DNA of 64,000 nucleotides from Sesamum alatum (Eukaryota > Streptophyta > Magnoliopsida > Lamiales > Pedaliaceae): positions 43,107,702 to 43,171,701 of the forward strand of contig JACGWO010000002.1 of the NCBI GenBank assembly GCA_034509735.1, written 5' to 3'. A model generated the notes under the pieces. It ran no database searches. It worked only from the letters and a program-made list of their open reading frames with translations, and had not been told where the DNA came from. The translations under genes and the position numbers were made by a program. Shown here one piece after another: positions 22,441 to 34,681 of the stretch (the stretch's first letter is position 1; the number at the start of each line of letters is the position of its first letter).

Positions 22441-25400
22441 TATGTGTGTGTTTTTTGAATTTTTGATGATTTCATCATATGTGTCATGTAGGAATGTCCT
22501 GATGCAGAAATTAGTGTTTTGGGCAAAGTCTCATCAACCTTGGACTTTCCCACAAAACAATATGTTGACAAAGAAATAATATCTACTTTCTATTTTGTTA
22601 TTTTAACAATTATGGTGATGAAATTTGGAAAATAATTCAATATTATTTCAAAATAATTTTATGTAGTTGTGTTTTTTTTATTAGCGAAGAATATAATTAA
22701 TTACCATTTTGTTGGGAATTTTGCGATGCAAAACGATATAATTGAGAAACATGTTGTAAAATAAAAATACTCTATTATTTCAACAATTATACAGAGAGAA
22801 TACAGAAAACGTAAAACTAACATATGTAACATTATTTTTTGTATAGTTTTTGACAGTTGTATTGTTTCATTCAAAATAAATATTCTATTTATTATATATA
22901 CTGTCCTCCGATTGTTATTAGGTTCAATAAGCTGTCCAATACATCCTTGTAAAGTGTTTACTTTGTATCATAGAATCTTGTTTTTTTATTTTTCAAAATA
23001 AATCACTATTCCTCTTGAATCCTTAAATCCACTTAAATAGGTGGATTGAGTTTTTCAACACAAACAATCTAAGTAAACATAGTATAATTAATATATATAT
23101 ATATATATATATTTAAATTCTATGATCGAAATAATTCATATCACAAAATAAACGGGGCGTCAGATGATTATGCACTGACAAAACACCATTTTCTTAATTT
23201 AATTGAAATATGAATAATGTAAAAAAAAAAAAGAAGCAAAAATCAAGTCAAAGATTAATTTCTCAAGGTACTTTTTTTCCTTAGGTCATCATTGTCTTCT
23301 AGTTGAAGAAAAAAATATCTTGATGAGATGAATGTGGGCACCCAGTTGAGGTGTCTGCATGCGTAGGGTGTACTTTGATGACTAAAATTAACCACATAAT
23401 TATATATCAGCCAATAATTATTAATTTCTTTTGCCTCTCTCCATATATAATATGCTTATACGAAATTATCAATTATTAATTATTAATAATATATATTTAT
23501 ATGTGGGAGTTGTTGGAGGAATGAGGCCATAAGTGACGCTCACAGTAGCACTTTCCTGCTCCACCATAACAACCACCATTTCTTCTTCTTATTGCTTATA
23601 TATATATACACGCATTTAATTATATAAAATAAATACACGTATGTGATGTGTGTCTGAATTTAGAAAGTTATTAACAATCTATCCAAATAAAGAAAGGCTC
23701 GTCCGGAGACCTGTTTAAGGCATCAAAACCCACTTCAATCGGGGCGGGTCCGAGTCCAACCCGAACCCATTTCCATTCCTACCAACAACGTACAATGAAA
23801 AAGGCCTCGATTATAATCATTCGATGCTTAAAGTCAACAAGGTTGTAAAAGGAGGAATGTGAAAATTGTAATAGTATTTAGGGTGTAAAAAGTTGTACTT
23901 GGGATATGAATGACTGATATTTATAAGTATCACAATTTGTGTTTTATACTACTAATCCAGGTAATTATGAGTCCGAACATACTCCGAGTTAAAACTTAAT
24001 CGGTAGAAAGCATGGGTTTCAGCTTGTTTTGTGATTAATAAACGAACTTGGTATATTTGTGTGAAATTTTCAAATCTTGAGGTAGCCCCGTATAACATAT
24101 ATATTTGGAGATATATTTATGTATACACCAAAATACGATTTAATGCGTTGTTGAATAATAATAAAAATAAAATGACATTAAATACGACTAAAAGATATGC
24201 CGTGATATTTGAAGTGTAGTCATTTACCAAAAAGGGTGGTATTTGTGACAATGCTTCTATCTCCTACATAAAGATGATAAGATTTTTGCACTCAAAAATA
24301 CTATTGATCGTTAGTGTGAACAAGTAATAAAATTTCAGACCCTTACACTATTGTTTTGATGTGTCAACTTTTGATAGGAAGAGGGTCAGGAAATTCTATG
24401 ATTTTAATCTGGGTCGAAATCGCTTTCATAATAAATTATAACATAATGAGGTGGATTTTGGTTCAAAAATGTTTGGAGTACATGAGAACTAAAATATCGT
24501 TGGATTTATTACGGTGATCCCTAATTGTAATCCTCTAATATTTAAGTCAATTTCAAATAGAAAATAAGCTGTTTAAGAAGCTAGATCTTAACTAATCGTC
24601 AAAATGCCGTACCCTTTGGCAATGAATGCTTGGTGGTATTTATAGAGAGTCCCATATTCTAGAAAATGTACAAATCCATGTGACCAAGCTCTATCAGCTA
24701 GGAGTGTATGTGATGTTATGAGAAATTCTAGTTCAGACCCGATTCAGTCAAATTTGAATCAATTATATGGAAAGTGCAATACATTTATTGTGTGGTTGGT
24801 GTAAAATTAAGAAAAAGTGACTAACCATTATATCACGTGTATCACATTTGCTCTGTAATTGACTTGGTTCGACCAAACCTGATCTAGATAAAAATTTTCC
24901 ATGGTGCAACTTAGGCCAATTTAAGTTGTCCAACCCAATAGTCATGATTTTTTTAAAAAAAAAATTAGAATTAGTGAAAGATCAACTCAATCTGACCCAA
25001 TCTTAATCCACTAATTGCGGTATGATTTGAATTGGGTGGATCGCTTGGGGCGGTTTGACAATTTTGATGAATAACCCTACTAGCCGCATGATGCAATGTG
25101 ATCCACGATGGAGGATTCAGACCAATGGGTCCGGTCTAGTCGAGATCAAATTGATATTCTTAAAAATATGTGGATACTTACTCATAATATAATATTTGAG
25201 GGGGTATATTTGTCGTGCAGGCCTTTTGCTGGTCAATTCCCACCAAATTTGTTTCATTTAGTTACTAAAGGCTTAACTCATTCCTTACAATAAATGAGAA
25301 GGGCCCAGCCCAATGGGCTATATGTAACTAAGCCCATCAACATTGATTGCTCCTCTATCAGATTATCAACCTGGCCCAGCCCAATACAACAAAGGCCCAC

Positions 25401-25511
25401 AACTTTTTGGGAAAGTAAAATTCATAAAAATCTCGAATTCAAAGAATTAACAAATAATCATAAAATAACCCAAAAAATTTAGGAAAAAAAAAAATTATTA
25501 ATCCATCAGAA
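22441..25511. other. Intergenic region with LTR-derived fragment
   Basis: No gene recognised. (TA)n at 23090-23111. About 23810-23960 ('ataatcattcgatgcttaaagtcaac') resembles 31725-31860 and more loosely 56850-57000; these look like fragments of one LTR family. 24.3-25.4 kb holds mixed-composition DNA with short ORFs but no recognisable product. Confidence 0.4.
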
Positions 25512-25787
25512 TCACTTCATGGTAAAGTTGAAACCCTTGTTCTTGGCCACCTTAGAAGTTGCTTTGCCTTTCAGTTTCATGGTTTCCTTCAGCAATTTCT
25601 CCTGCGCTTTTACCGACAAAAACCCGCTTTCACCGTAAATATTGTCCTCCATTCCATAATCCCCATAGTAGGCGTCCTTCCCAAGAACACGACTACAACT
25701 TTTTCCACTTCCAACATCTTCCTTTCTGATCTTACAACTCTGCCAAAGACAACAGCTTGATTTTGGAGAAAATGCCAACTCATCCAT
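25512..25787 (-). CDS. Small unrecognised protein, 91 aa
   Basis: An ATG-initiated ORF (MDELAFSPKSSC...) with a charged C-terminus (VKAQEKLLKETMKLKGKAT, ending KGFNFTMK). Composition is balanced, not low-complexity, and the middle (DAYYGDYGMEDNIYGESGFL) looks like genuine protein sequence. I do not recognise the family. No signal peptide or membrane segment. A (GT)n tract directly precedes the ATG and an A-run, G-tract and (TA)n repeat lie just upstream, so the promoter is hard to read. It could also be the last exon of a longer gene. Confidence 0.5.
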   Translation of the reverse strand: MDELAFSPKSSCCLWQSCKIRKEDVGSGKSCSRVLGKDAYYGDYGMEDNIYGESGFLSVKAQEKLLKETMKLKGKATSKVAKNKGFNFTMK

Positions 25788-25826
25788 GCACACACACACA
25801 CCCCACAGAGACAATTTTTTCTCTTC

Positions 25827-25877
25827 TTTTTTTTTTTTTTTTTTCTATGAATTAAGATTGGTAGAGAGGAATGAGTG

Positions 25878-25912
<35 letters not shown>

Positions 25913-25943
25913 GGGGTGGGGTGGGGGGGGGGGGGAGGGGGGG
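25827..25943. repeat. Compound microsatellite: T run, (TA)n, G-tract
   Basis: A T-run near 25828-25845, (AT)n at about 25880-25910, then an almost pure G-tract at 25911-25942 broken by single T/A. The G-tract has several runs of four or more G and could form a G-quadruplex. Confidence 0.9.
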
Positions 25944-27628
25944 AAGAAGAGTGCATGTCTGAGTTGTGTATTGGCTGTATTGAGAAAATTCACACCCATT
26001 CCATGCGAATATTTATGGTTCACAACTGTTTTATTCCAAACTATTCAAGTTTTCAAATTCTCAACTTATATTTAGACAAAAGAAAATAATTATGTGTGTG
26101 CTTATATTATTTTATATCAAATTTGAAATACTTATTTATTTTATGTAATAAATATATTTTTTGTTATTAGAATGTGATTTAATTTGTGTTATTTACATAA
26201 TAAAACATGATTAGAAAAAGTTTCAAGGATAAAAGTAGAGAGGAAGAGGAAATTTTATTGGAGAAAATATAAATAAATAAGCACACAACACTATATGCAT
26301 ATATAAGAGAAAAAGATGGCAAATAATTTCTTGTCATTTTTTCCTTTTAGATGAGGTTAATTTAGTCAGTAGATTAAATATATACCAAAGGTAGTTATTC
26401 AAATTAACCTTAATGTATATTATAGATTATAAATTAATATATATATATATATATATCATATTTTTCTTAATTTGGATTTGACCTAATTAATTAACAATGA
26501 TTTCATATATTTGACCTATGTCAATGAGCTGTACTTTTACTTAGATAGTTAGATAATAAGTTTGATAATTAAAATTAACAATTAATTAATATGGTTTTTA
26601 TTAACCACATTAATGAGAAGTGGGTCAAACCTTGATTTTTAACATTGAATTGTTTGTTTGATTTGCACCTCAGTAATACTACTGGTACCACAGCACTAAT
26701 TAATTAATCATACGTGCTAATGTGATCATAATTGAAATTCTCACATCCTTTCTCAAAATTTAATTTGTTCGCTTCACATGATTTTTAAACCTCATTTTCT
26801 ATAGAAAAATAATTTGATGTTCTAATTCCAACATGTGAAGCAAATCCTTTTGAATTAAGTGCATATTACTAGGCCAAAAGGTATAATTTCCGTCTCATAA
26901 GTAAAGGAAAAATTATAATTTCAGTCACGTAAGTATGGGGTGGCAATTTTAGTTTTGTACGGATCAAGTTTGTCAATTTTGCTCTATAATTTTAAAAATA
27001 CAAATGGCTAGAAAACGTCATCCAATTAAATTGATCACGTGCACTTTTTCGACAATTTTAATAAATTTAAGCTATTTTTATCCTCAATGTCTGACATTTT
27101 TAAAATTGCAAAAAAAAAAAAAAAGAAAAATGAATTCATACATGACTAATATTGTCACCCCAATACTTAAATGACTAAAATTACAATTTTGACCAACAAT
27201 AAATGCCATAAACATTGTTTTCTCGAGAAATAGGGAATTTCCTTCTTTATCAATCATTCAACATTGTTGAAGTATGATTTACATTACAGAAATCATATGG
27301 GTCAAATTCTGAATAACTGCAATCTCCAAGGACCAAATAAAAATTAAAGCAAAGAAAATAATGTGAAACAGTAAAAGAAGATCGAAAAAGAAGTCAAAGA
27401 AGAGCAAAAGCAATATCAGAAAGGAAAAGAAGATCCCTTAGGTTGCACGCACTTTCACACCTGACCTTGCTGATCAACGCAATTTCATGTGTCAGTCGTT
27501 CAGACTCCATATACTCCCTCAGTGGGATTGATACAGAAAACCCTTTGAAAATTTCATTGCAAAACCTGTTATAATCAGCTCCAAATTTTCAGACAAAGGC
27601 GAAATATTCAATCTCATTGTGCCTGAAA
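25944..27628. other. Intergenic and leader of the 27.6-kb gene
   Basis: No gene recognised. (TA)n at about 26436-26457. The last 250 bp become less AT-rich and look like promoter and 5' UTR of the following gene, but no clear TATA box was found. Confidence 0.4.
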
Positions 27629-28333
27629 ATGGCGGGTTTCTTTACGAACAGTGACGATGAGAAGGCTGTGGAAGAGCTTCTGTGTCAGGCAATGGATGCG
27701 GCAGTTCTCGAGCAGGTGGCGGCCATTAACTGCTCTGGTCTCAACGATTCTGCCCTACCTTCTCACCTTGAAACCCGCTTTCACAACCTCAAATCTTTGC
27801 CATCATCCGCCATGAAACCCGCTTCTTCATCAGCACAAACTCTCAATCTTAACGGGTTTTCTCCATGTTTGAAGGAAAGCCCAGAATCCAAGAACTGCTC
27901 AAAATCATCTGATTGTGAAATATATCCAGCTTTCAAGAAAAACCCACGAGGGAAAGTGGGGAAGAATAAGGAGATGAAGAACCCTTCTCGTCGGGTTATT
28001 TCAAGTAGGTCTGATTCTCCACCTGTCAGAAGTGGCTGCTTTTTGTGTTGTCGGAAGCTGCAAGTATCGAGGAAAAAGAGTAAACACGACAGGGGTTTGG
28101 GTCGGGAGCTTGATTGGATGAAGCATGATGAGTTTTTGTCTGATTTGAGCAGTTTATCGGTGAAAAATGAGGAAAAGATGATGAAGAAGGCTGTGATGGA
28201 GGAGGAGCAGATTTGTAGGGAGGCTGAGAAAATTGTGAAGTGGGCTAAGTATGCTTCAGTCATGATGGATGTTTCAGGTGTTGAAGATCATCATGAGCTA
28301 AGTCATGATGATGAGAATGCTAAGTTTCATTGA
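27629..28333 (+). CDS. Uncharacterised plant protein, 234 aa
   Basis: Single-exon ORF beginning MAGFFTNSDDEKAVEELLCQ and ending in a His/Asp-rich tail. I do not recall a functional name for it. Visible: an acidic N-terminal block with an AMDAAVLEQVAAINCSG segment that looks conserved; a Ser-rich linker (residues about 50-105); a basic middle with SGCFLCCRKLQVSRKKSK (a Cys-Cys cluster, about residues 132-149); and an amphipathic acidic/basic helix (EEEQICREAEKIVKWAKYA) that could be a short coiled coil. No signal peptide or membrane helix, so nuclear or cytosolic is likely. Start is the first ATG; TTG codons upstream in frame are unlikely starts. Confidence 0.85.
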   Translation: MAGFFTNSDDEKAVEELLCQAMDAAVLEQVAAINCSGLNDSALPSHLETRFHNLKSLPSSAMKPASSSAQTLNLNGFSPCLKESPESKNCSKSSDCEIYPAFKKNPRGKVGKNKEMKNPSRRVISSRSDSPPVRSGCFLCCRKLQVSRKKSKHDRGLGRELDWMKHDEFLSDLSSLSVKNEEKMMKKAVMEEEQICREAEKIVKWAKYASVMMDVSGVEDHHELSHDDENAKFH

Positions 28334-29049
28334 CAATGATTTGTTGATTCCTTATTTCAAATACATATATAATATATATATATATATATAAAACACTCCA
28401 CAAAGTCTTTGTTTGGATCCATTTTTGATATGATTTATCTTGTTTTTGTAAAAGTGGAAAGAGAAATTGAAAGATAAGTGGGTATGTTTTGGGAGTTTAT
28501 AATATGTTTGGATTTATTTTTGGAAATAAAATAAAATATATTGAGATATGTTGTTGTATGTTTGGATTTGTTTTCCTTGTTGAATGAAATACTATTTTAT
28601 ATCAAATCATGAATAGTTGTGTATGTATATGTGCATATATATATATATGATGTTGTTAGGTATCTTTTATTTTAATTTACTTAATAATTTTATTTTATAC
28701 AATATAATTAATATCTAATAAAATTCAACTCTACATACACTTTCTATATAAAAAATATATAGTTATATTATTATTAAACGATAATATATATTATAATTTT
28801 CATATTTGAAGGTTTTTATTTTTGTACTACAATATACATTGTATATGGCTTAATTGTATATACATATATATATATATATCTAACTTTTTGGCGTATAAAT
28901 ATATATATATTACAACTTAATTTATATCACGTTGCCAAAATTTTTAATTTTTGTTTGGACGCGTGCATTATACTTTAAGTTTTAACCTCAATAAACCATA
29001 TCTCCTTTTATATATATATATATATATTAACGCTTTTAAATATAAAATT

Positions 29050-29290
29050 TCACACTTTGAATGATACTAACAATTAAAAGTTAATTTAACACCATTTTCG
29101 TATTTTTTTTTTAACACCACTTAATTAAAAGTTGAATGGTACTAACAATTAAAAGTTAATTTAACACCATTTTCGTTTTTTTTTTAACACCACTTAATTA
29201 AAAGTTGAATGGTACTAACAATTAAAAGTTGATTTAAAAGTTTAATTGTTAAAAAAAATTAAAAGTTGATTTAACACCACTTTTGATTTT
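29050..29290. repeat. Tandem repeat, unit about 75-80 bp, about 3 copies
   Basis: Units contain TACTAACAATTAAAAGTTAA, then TTTAACACCATTTTCGT, a T-run, and ACACCACTTAATTAAAAGTT. The first two copies are almost identical; the third is shortened and rearranged. Confidence 0.85.
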
Positions 29291-31917
29291 TTTTTGCCTG
29301 AATTAATGGTACTAACAACAAGAAGTTGTTCCTGTGTACCACAATTAATTGTTAAACGTTGCTAGTGTACCTGAATTAGGAATGAAAAAAAGGAGTTGAT
29401 TGAAAATTGATTTACTTGTATTTTTAGGATTAAATTAATTGTAAAAAAAGGCAAATACAAATCGTGTTGTCGCGTGACTTTGCTTATATATATAATATAT
29501 AATTAATAGTACAATGCCTGTAAAATCTAAATAATATATAATGCACAGGTTGTATTTCTTTGTGATTTTTTTAATACTCAAGGAAAGACTGCAAACAATA
29601 CAAGTATTAAATATAGTGTGTCATTACATCTGCAAAAGCAAATTGACAAGAAAGATGGCAGTATAAGTATTAGATAGTGTGCCTTTCAAATCTGCAAAAG
29701 GAAATCGACAAGAAAGATGGTCATGTGGATTGTGTAGAAAAATATGAGATAGAGCCAAAAGAAAGAAAAACAATACAAACAAAAAACAAAACATAATGAA
29801 TAGTATTCTCAAAACAGATTTTAAATGTTGAAATGGACAAAAAAAAATTTAAGAGAGCAGCCCAAACATGGGGTATGTTTTTAGACTGTTTCAGAAACAG
29901 CCCAAAAATAGACCCACACACAGCCCAAACATAATGCATGTGTTTCTATATCAAATTGGGTCGACTCGACTCGACTCGTCTGAACTATTGGTCCGACGTA
30001 ACGGGGCACGTGTAGATCAACAAACAATGTGTGATTGTCATACAATTAACCAAAACTTATCTACGAACACCACAGAAATGATTTTTAGGTGTGTTTTATG
30101 TAAGACCGTAATTTACTTTATATTTACCTATTACATGACCTCTCAACTCTAACTCTAATTTAAGTGTTGGAGTATTTTTGTTAGAGGCGTTCTTAGCACT
30201 TCTAACGTTTGTGCTAACTTCATACTTATTTCTTTACTACCCGTCGTCGCAAACGATTCCCGCGAGTATAATATTTTTAAGTTTATATTTAAATAAGTAT
30301 AAAAGATTTTTTAATTTAGTGATAACCATTAGTTCTAAATAAAATATAATTGCACACTTTTAATTTGAATGCACACATTTTATACTCATAAGTTCTTTGT
30401 TTGTAACTCATTTGGCAACTATGTAGCAAGACTTGGTATTAAATAAAAGATCTCTAATTACACCAACAAATTAGTAATCATTGGAAGCCAGGGACATTAG
30501 ATGAATAAATAACTCATAATATAAATCTAAAATCAAGAACTATAGAAGAGATTCCAATAAGTAAGAAAATATTAATAAACAACAAACTACAGGTACTAAA
30601 AAAACTAAAAATTTAAAAGAACAGAATAGAATATAGACATATGTATATCACTTTCTTTTTTGTCTTGGTGCTTGATGATTAGTACTTTCAGTCACTATAG
30701 ACATCTGCAATTCAAAGAGTGAAATTTAGTACTTTCAGTCATAAAGAAGAAGAAAAATAGAGAGACAAGAAATGAATGATATTTGAATTCTCATGCCTTC
30801 ATTGATGCCAAGTAAATAGCGGATAAGATAGAATAGTAGAAAATATCCCCGACAGTGAAACTTCAAAAGAACTTGAAGAAACCTATCTTCAACCTATACT
30901 CTTGTCGGTCCCGTACTCAACTGAAAATAAAAATGAAAAATTTTAACCTCAATATTCCATTTCATTTTTCAATAAAATGGCTACATCTAAATTTTGACAC
31001 AGGAATTCCAAATAATAATTCAATCTAGCAATTTAGCCAACTGACCAATTTCACACCAAGCATACAAAATACATGCACACACAAATAGAAGGAAAAAGGA
31101 AGACAGAAATATAGAAAGAAGAAAGTGCTAGTTATTTCATCTCTATTCCATTTCCTCAAAATCAAAGAGCCCATCTCAACCACCACGCCGACTCCTCTCA
31201 GTTTTCCTCCTCCACTGCCGCAGCTCCATCCACACGAAGAACGAAGGACGTCGTTCTGAGAGGAGCTTTTAATCGGTTATGGGAGAGTGAATGAGAACGT
31301 AAAAATCGTTAAATGTGATGAGGGCATTTTAGGTAGTTTATAAAATTGGTGTGAGACCTGTCAAAATATACTTAAATTTTCATTTTTATCCTCTATAAAT
31401 TAAATTCCTTTTACAGAAAGAAAATGGTGAATGAATTATAAAGAAATAGAGGACAAATTGGGTAAAAATACATAAAAATAACTTGTACCCTATACACAAA
31501 AGAGTCTTCCCTTTTATAATTAATATAGATAGATACCAAGGACAAACAAGTAATTGAATGACTCATTGTCTCCATGTCAATTTGTTGTGCCAAAACTCGG
31601 AACAAAGTCTTATTAAGTAAATTTGGGTGATTGCTACTTCAAATGGGTGAAATATGCATTGATCGATTATTCAAGATATGAGTCTACAAAACACACTACC
31701 GTCATAACCAAATTGAAAAAGTCCTGATTATAATCCTCTGATGCTTAAAATTAGTAGGCCGTTAGAGAAATGATAATGAAGGTCGTAAGAATATTAAGGA
31801 TAGCAAAAGTTGTACCTTTTGCATGGATGGGACCTATTTGTAGGTTTCTGATCCCAATTGTACTATTTTTCACAATGAACCACAAATACTAAAATGATTA
31901 AATGGTCACAAGAGTCC

Positions 31918-31931
31918 CCCCCCCCCCCCCA

Positions 31932-31960
<29 letters not shown>
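31918..31960. repeat. C-tract followed by (TA)n
   Basis: A C-run of about 14 bases is followed directly by AATATATA... for about 28 bp. This mirrors the G-tract/(TA)n tract at 25880-25942. Confidence 0.9.
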
Positions 31961-31962
<2 letters not shown>

Positions 31963-32524
31963 TTTATGATGCACCGGAATCATATCATAGAGTCAACAAA
32001 TGCAGTACTTGCATAAAAATCCTACCTAATATAATATTGTACAAAATCTGTCGGGGGTCATTTAAAATCATTTCTCCGAATTCTTTCTTTAAATTCAAAT
32101 TCATCAATTTAAATACAACATCTGATATATATACTCGCCTCCTGATTCATATTTGTCTATTGATGGGTTGACTTTTTTGTGTAACATTTAGCAAAAGATT
32201 AGGTAAAATTTTACCAATTATATATGCTCATTACTCTATATGTAAAAAACCCACTTCAAATAGTATATATATATATATATCATACTAATTCTAATCATTT
32301 GAAATTTTGACTTTTGAATGGAAATACTTGTATTCATCTGAAATTGGCAAAAATTAAACCCTAACGGATTCCAAATCTCCATTTTACAACCCCCAATTAT
32401 GAATAGAGGCGCCAGACATGCAAGAATAATAATAATAACAAGTTATATTAACAAAATCCACAGGGATTTGATTCATATGTTTGATTTTAATTAATTAATT
32501 AATTAATCAACATATTAACTATCA

Positions 32525-34295
32525 TAAATGGGCCCGGAAACCATTCTAGCAATTCCAGGTAATTTCCTCTATGTCCATACTAGCGTGTGAATCATACTAT
32601 GCACGGTTTTAATTTAATTATAATTAAAATTATATTTTACAAAATTTATAAATTATGTGAAAATTAGTTAAGAATTTTTTTAATAATATCAATAAAATAA
32701 TGTTATTTTTTTTTTGCAAATTACAGTGCATCAATTTCATTAATATAACGTACAGAATACATCTCATTTGAAATTCAAGTCGATATTTACATTCTCTTTT
32801 AATTTTTTTCCTGATGCTATGTGAACAAGAGAAGAATTTTTTATTAGATAGGATTTTTCAAAAAAAAAACTTAAGAAATAATTTTTTCTCATAATATAAT
32901 TTATAGGTAATAGATATGACTAAACTTAGTTTTATGCAAAAAGTTTGTCACCGCCGACACATGGGGCAAATGCTAGTTTATATAAAAGTGAATGTTAATT
33001 ACATACAAATTAAATTTATAATATAATTATTTTTTAAGTAACTTGTGACTGTCAAATTTTTGTTTGAGATAAAATAAAATAATTAGTATTAGTGCATATT
33101 AAATTCTTCTTATCAGAAAATTATGATTGTAGAGAAAAAGATCTAATTATGAGATTGATAAAAAATTAACTAATTAATATGACAACGAAAAACATCACAA
33201 AATATGAAATATAACAGATTTTCGCTTAAACATGAGCAAAAGGAGCGGCTATAAATCTCTTTAATATAAAAAATAAATATACTATGAAAATACAATATAT
33301 ATTTTTTGATCAAACTGTTGCATCCTACAAAGTTGAGAAAATAAGTGTAAACACTAACGCATTAAGGAATAAATAAATAAACTGAAAAAGGTTTAGAAAT
33401 TTAGAAGTAACAAAGGAAAATAAAAAAATAAATGATAATGAAATCTAATTATAATTAATAGGAGATTAACTTAAAAAAAATACAATGAATATTAGATTAC
33501 CATTTTTCATATTTCAGTATAAAATTTCGAATTTGGCATCACTATATAAAACAATATAAAAACACAATAAAGATAAAATATGTTAATAATTATTATCAGA
33601 ATTGAAATTATGTACAAAATAATTTAATTATAATTAAATTATATTATATTTAATAAAAAAATAATTATATGACAATAATTTTGATTCAATGATTCAAATT
33701 ATTGATTTTCATGAATCATGCATTTGTTTACATAAGTAAATAGTTGTATGATCTTCTCAATTGTAAGAAAAACAAAAGGAAGAAATAGATACCATCTATT
33801 TATAACCATGAAATTCATAGTTCTTTATTATATTTTTAGTGTGTGTGTCTGTGTGCGGGGTGGGGTGGTTGGGGAGGGGGGAGGGGGGGGGGGACATAAA
33901 TATTAAATATATCTGATTGCATATGGTGAAAAAAATATATGATTGCATATGGTGATTTTTCACTAGAAAAAGATTTTAACATAAAACTCATTTACAAACT
34001 GAAATGAAAATAATCATTATACCACAAATATATATATATATTGGTTGGGGAATATATATATATATATATTAGAATCAATATTTTCAAAATTATAAAATAT
34101 TAAAAAAAAATGAGGATGTAATTAAAAGAGGCCAAATAAATTAAAAACTATTAGAATTATCATTAATGCTTGCTATTAATCTTAACCTACCAATTAAAGT
34201 ATTTTATAATTAAAAAAAATCTAAATTCTAAGAATTAACCATTTGGTCAAAATTGAAGAATTCGGGTCATAGTTCCCCTTCAAAGATAATAGATA
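32525..34295. mobile_element. 1.8-kb insertion in the upstream region of protease copy 1
   Basis: Absent from the paralogous copy 2, where the flanking blocks lie almost side by side (about 39.56 and 39.64 kb). It is extremely AT-rich, with a G-tract at 33856-33893. It contains two short segments that look like Helitron CTAG ends (TACTAGCGTGTGAATCATAC near 32580; CAAATGCTAGTTTATATAAA near 32970). No coding sequence seen. Origin by transposition is inferred; deletion in copy 2 is the alternative. Confidence 0.5.
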
Positions 34296-34594
34296 ATAGA
34301 TATTCATTGAATCAGGTTTTGATATATTAGTGATTCTATTGTGTGTGTATGGCAGGTCTGACTTTAAAACAATTTTTTCTATTTGCTACGAAATCTCATA
34401 TTACCTGTACTGAATCAAATACATTTGTAAAGATTAATGTTCCTATGCTCTCAAATTTGAAAGGTTTCCATGCATTTATTTAATTATATATATATGTGCG
34501 TTAACAATCCTGTCCTTAATTATATATGGAAACATGTAATTTATTCAATGAATTGAATCCAAAATGACTTTCCATCATTACACTTATATTTTTT

Positions 34595-34603
34595 TATATA
34601 AAT
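34595..34603 (+). promoter_or_regulatory. TATA box of aspartic protease copy 1
   Basis: TATATAAAT, 87 bp before the ATG. The matching position in copy 2 carries TATAAAT at 39976. Both are followed by the conserved leader segment 'caagccctgcaatttaccca'. Confidence 0.65.
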
Positions 34604-34681
34604 TGTCTTAGCAAGCCCTGCAATTTACCCATCACAACATCTACGTACAGAATTCTAACAGCATATTGCTCAATTCTTACA

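Larger units (their letters stand above)
28334..32279. other. Intergenic, microsatellites and repeats
   Basis: No gene recognised. Many (TA)n tracts (28370-28391, 28865-28880, 29011-29028). Tandem repeats at 29050-29290 and a 66-bp duplication at about 29622-29730. The segment near 30240-30275 (GTCGTCGCAAACGATTCCCG) resembles a decayed Helitron 3' end. An LTR-like fragment lies at 31725-31860. Confidence 0.4.

Noticed and set aside
25610..26023. 137-residue minus-strand ORF
   Set aside because: Runs through TA, G/C and A tracts (Pro, Tyr-Ile and Lys runs); the overlapping 91-residue frame is the better candidate.
27781..28263. 160-residue minus-strand ORF
   Set aside because: Complete overlap with the 234-residue gene on the plus strand, whose reading frame has better protein-like features.
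29050..29290. CRISPR-like regular repeats
   Set aside because: Direct tandem units without unique spacers, in a plant nuclear context; ordinary minisatellite.
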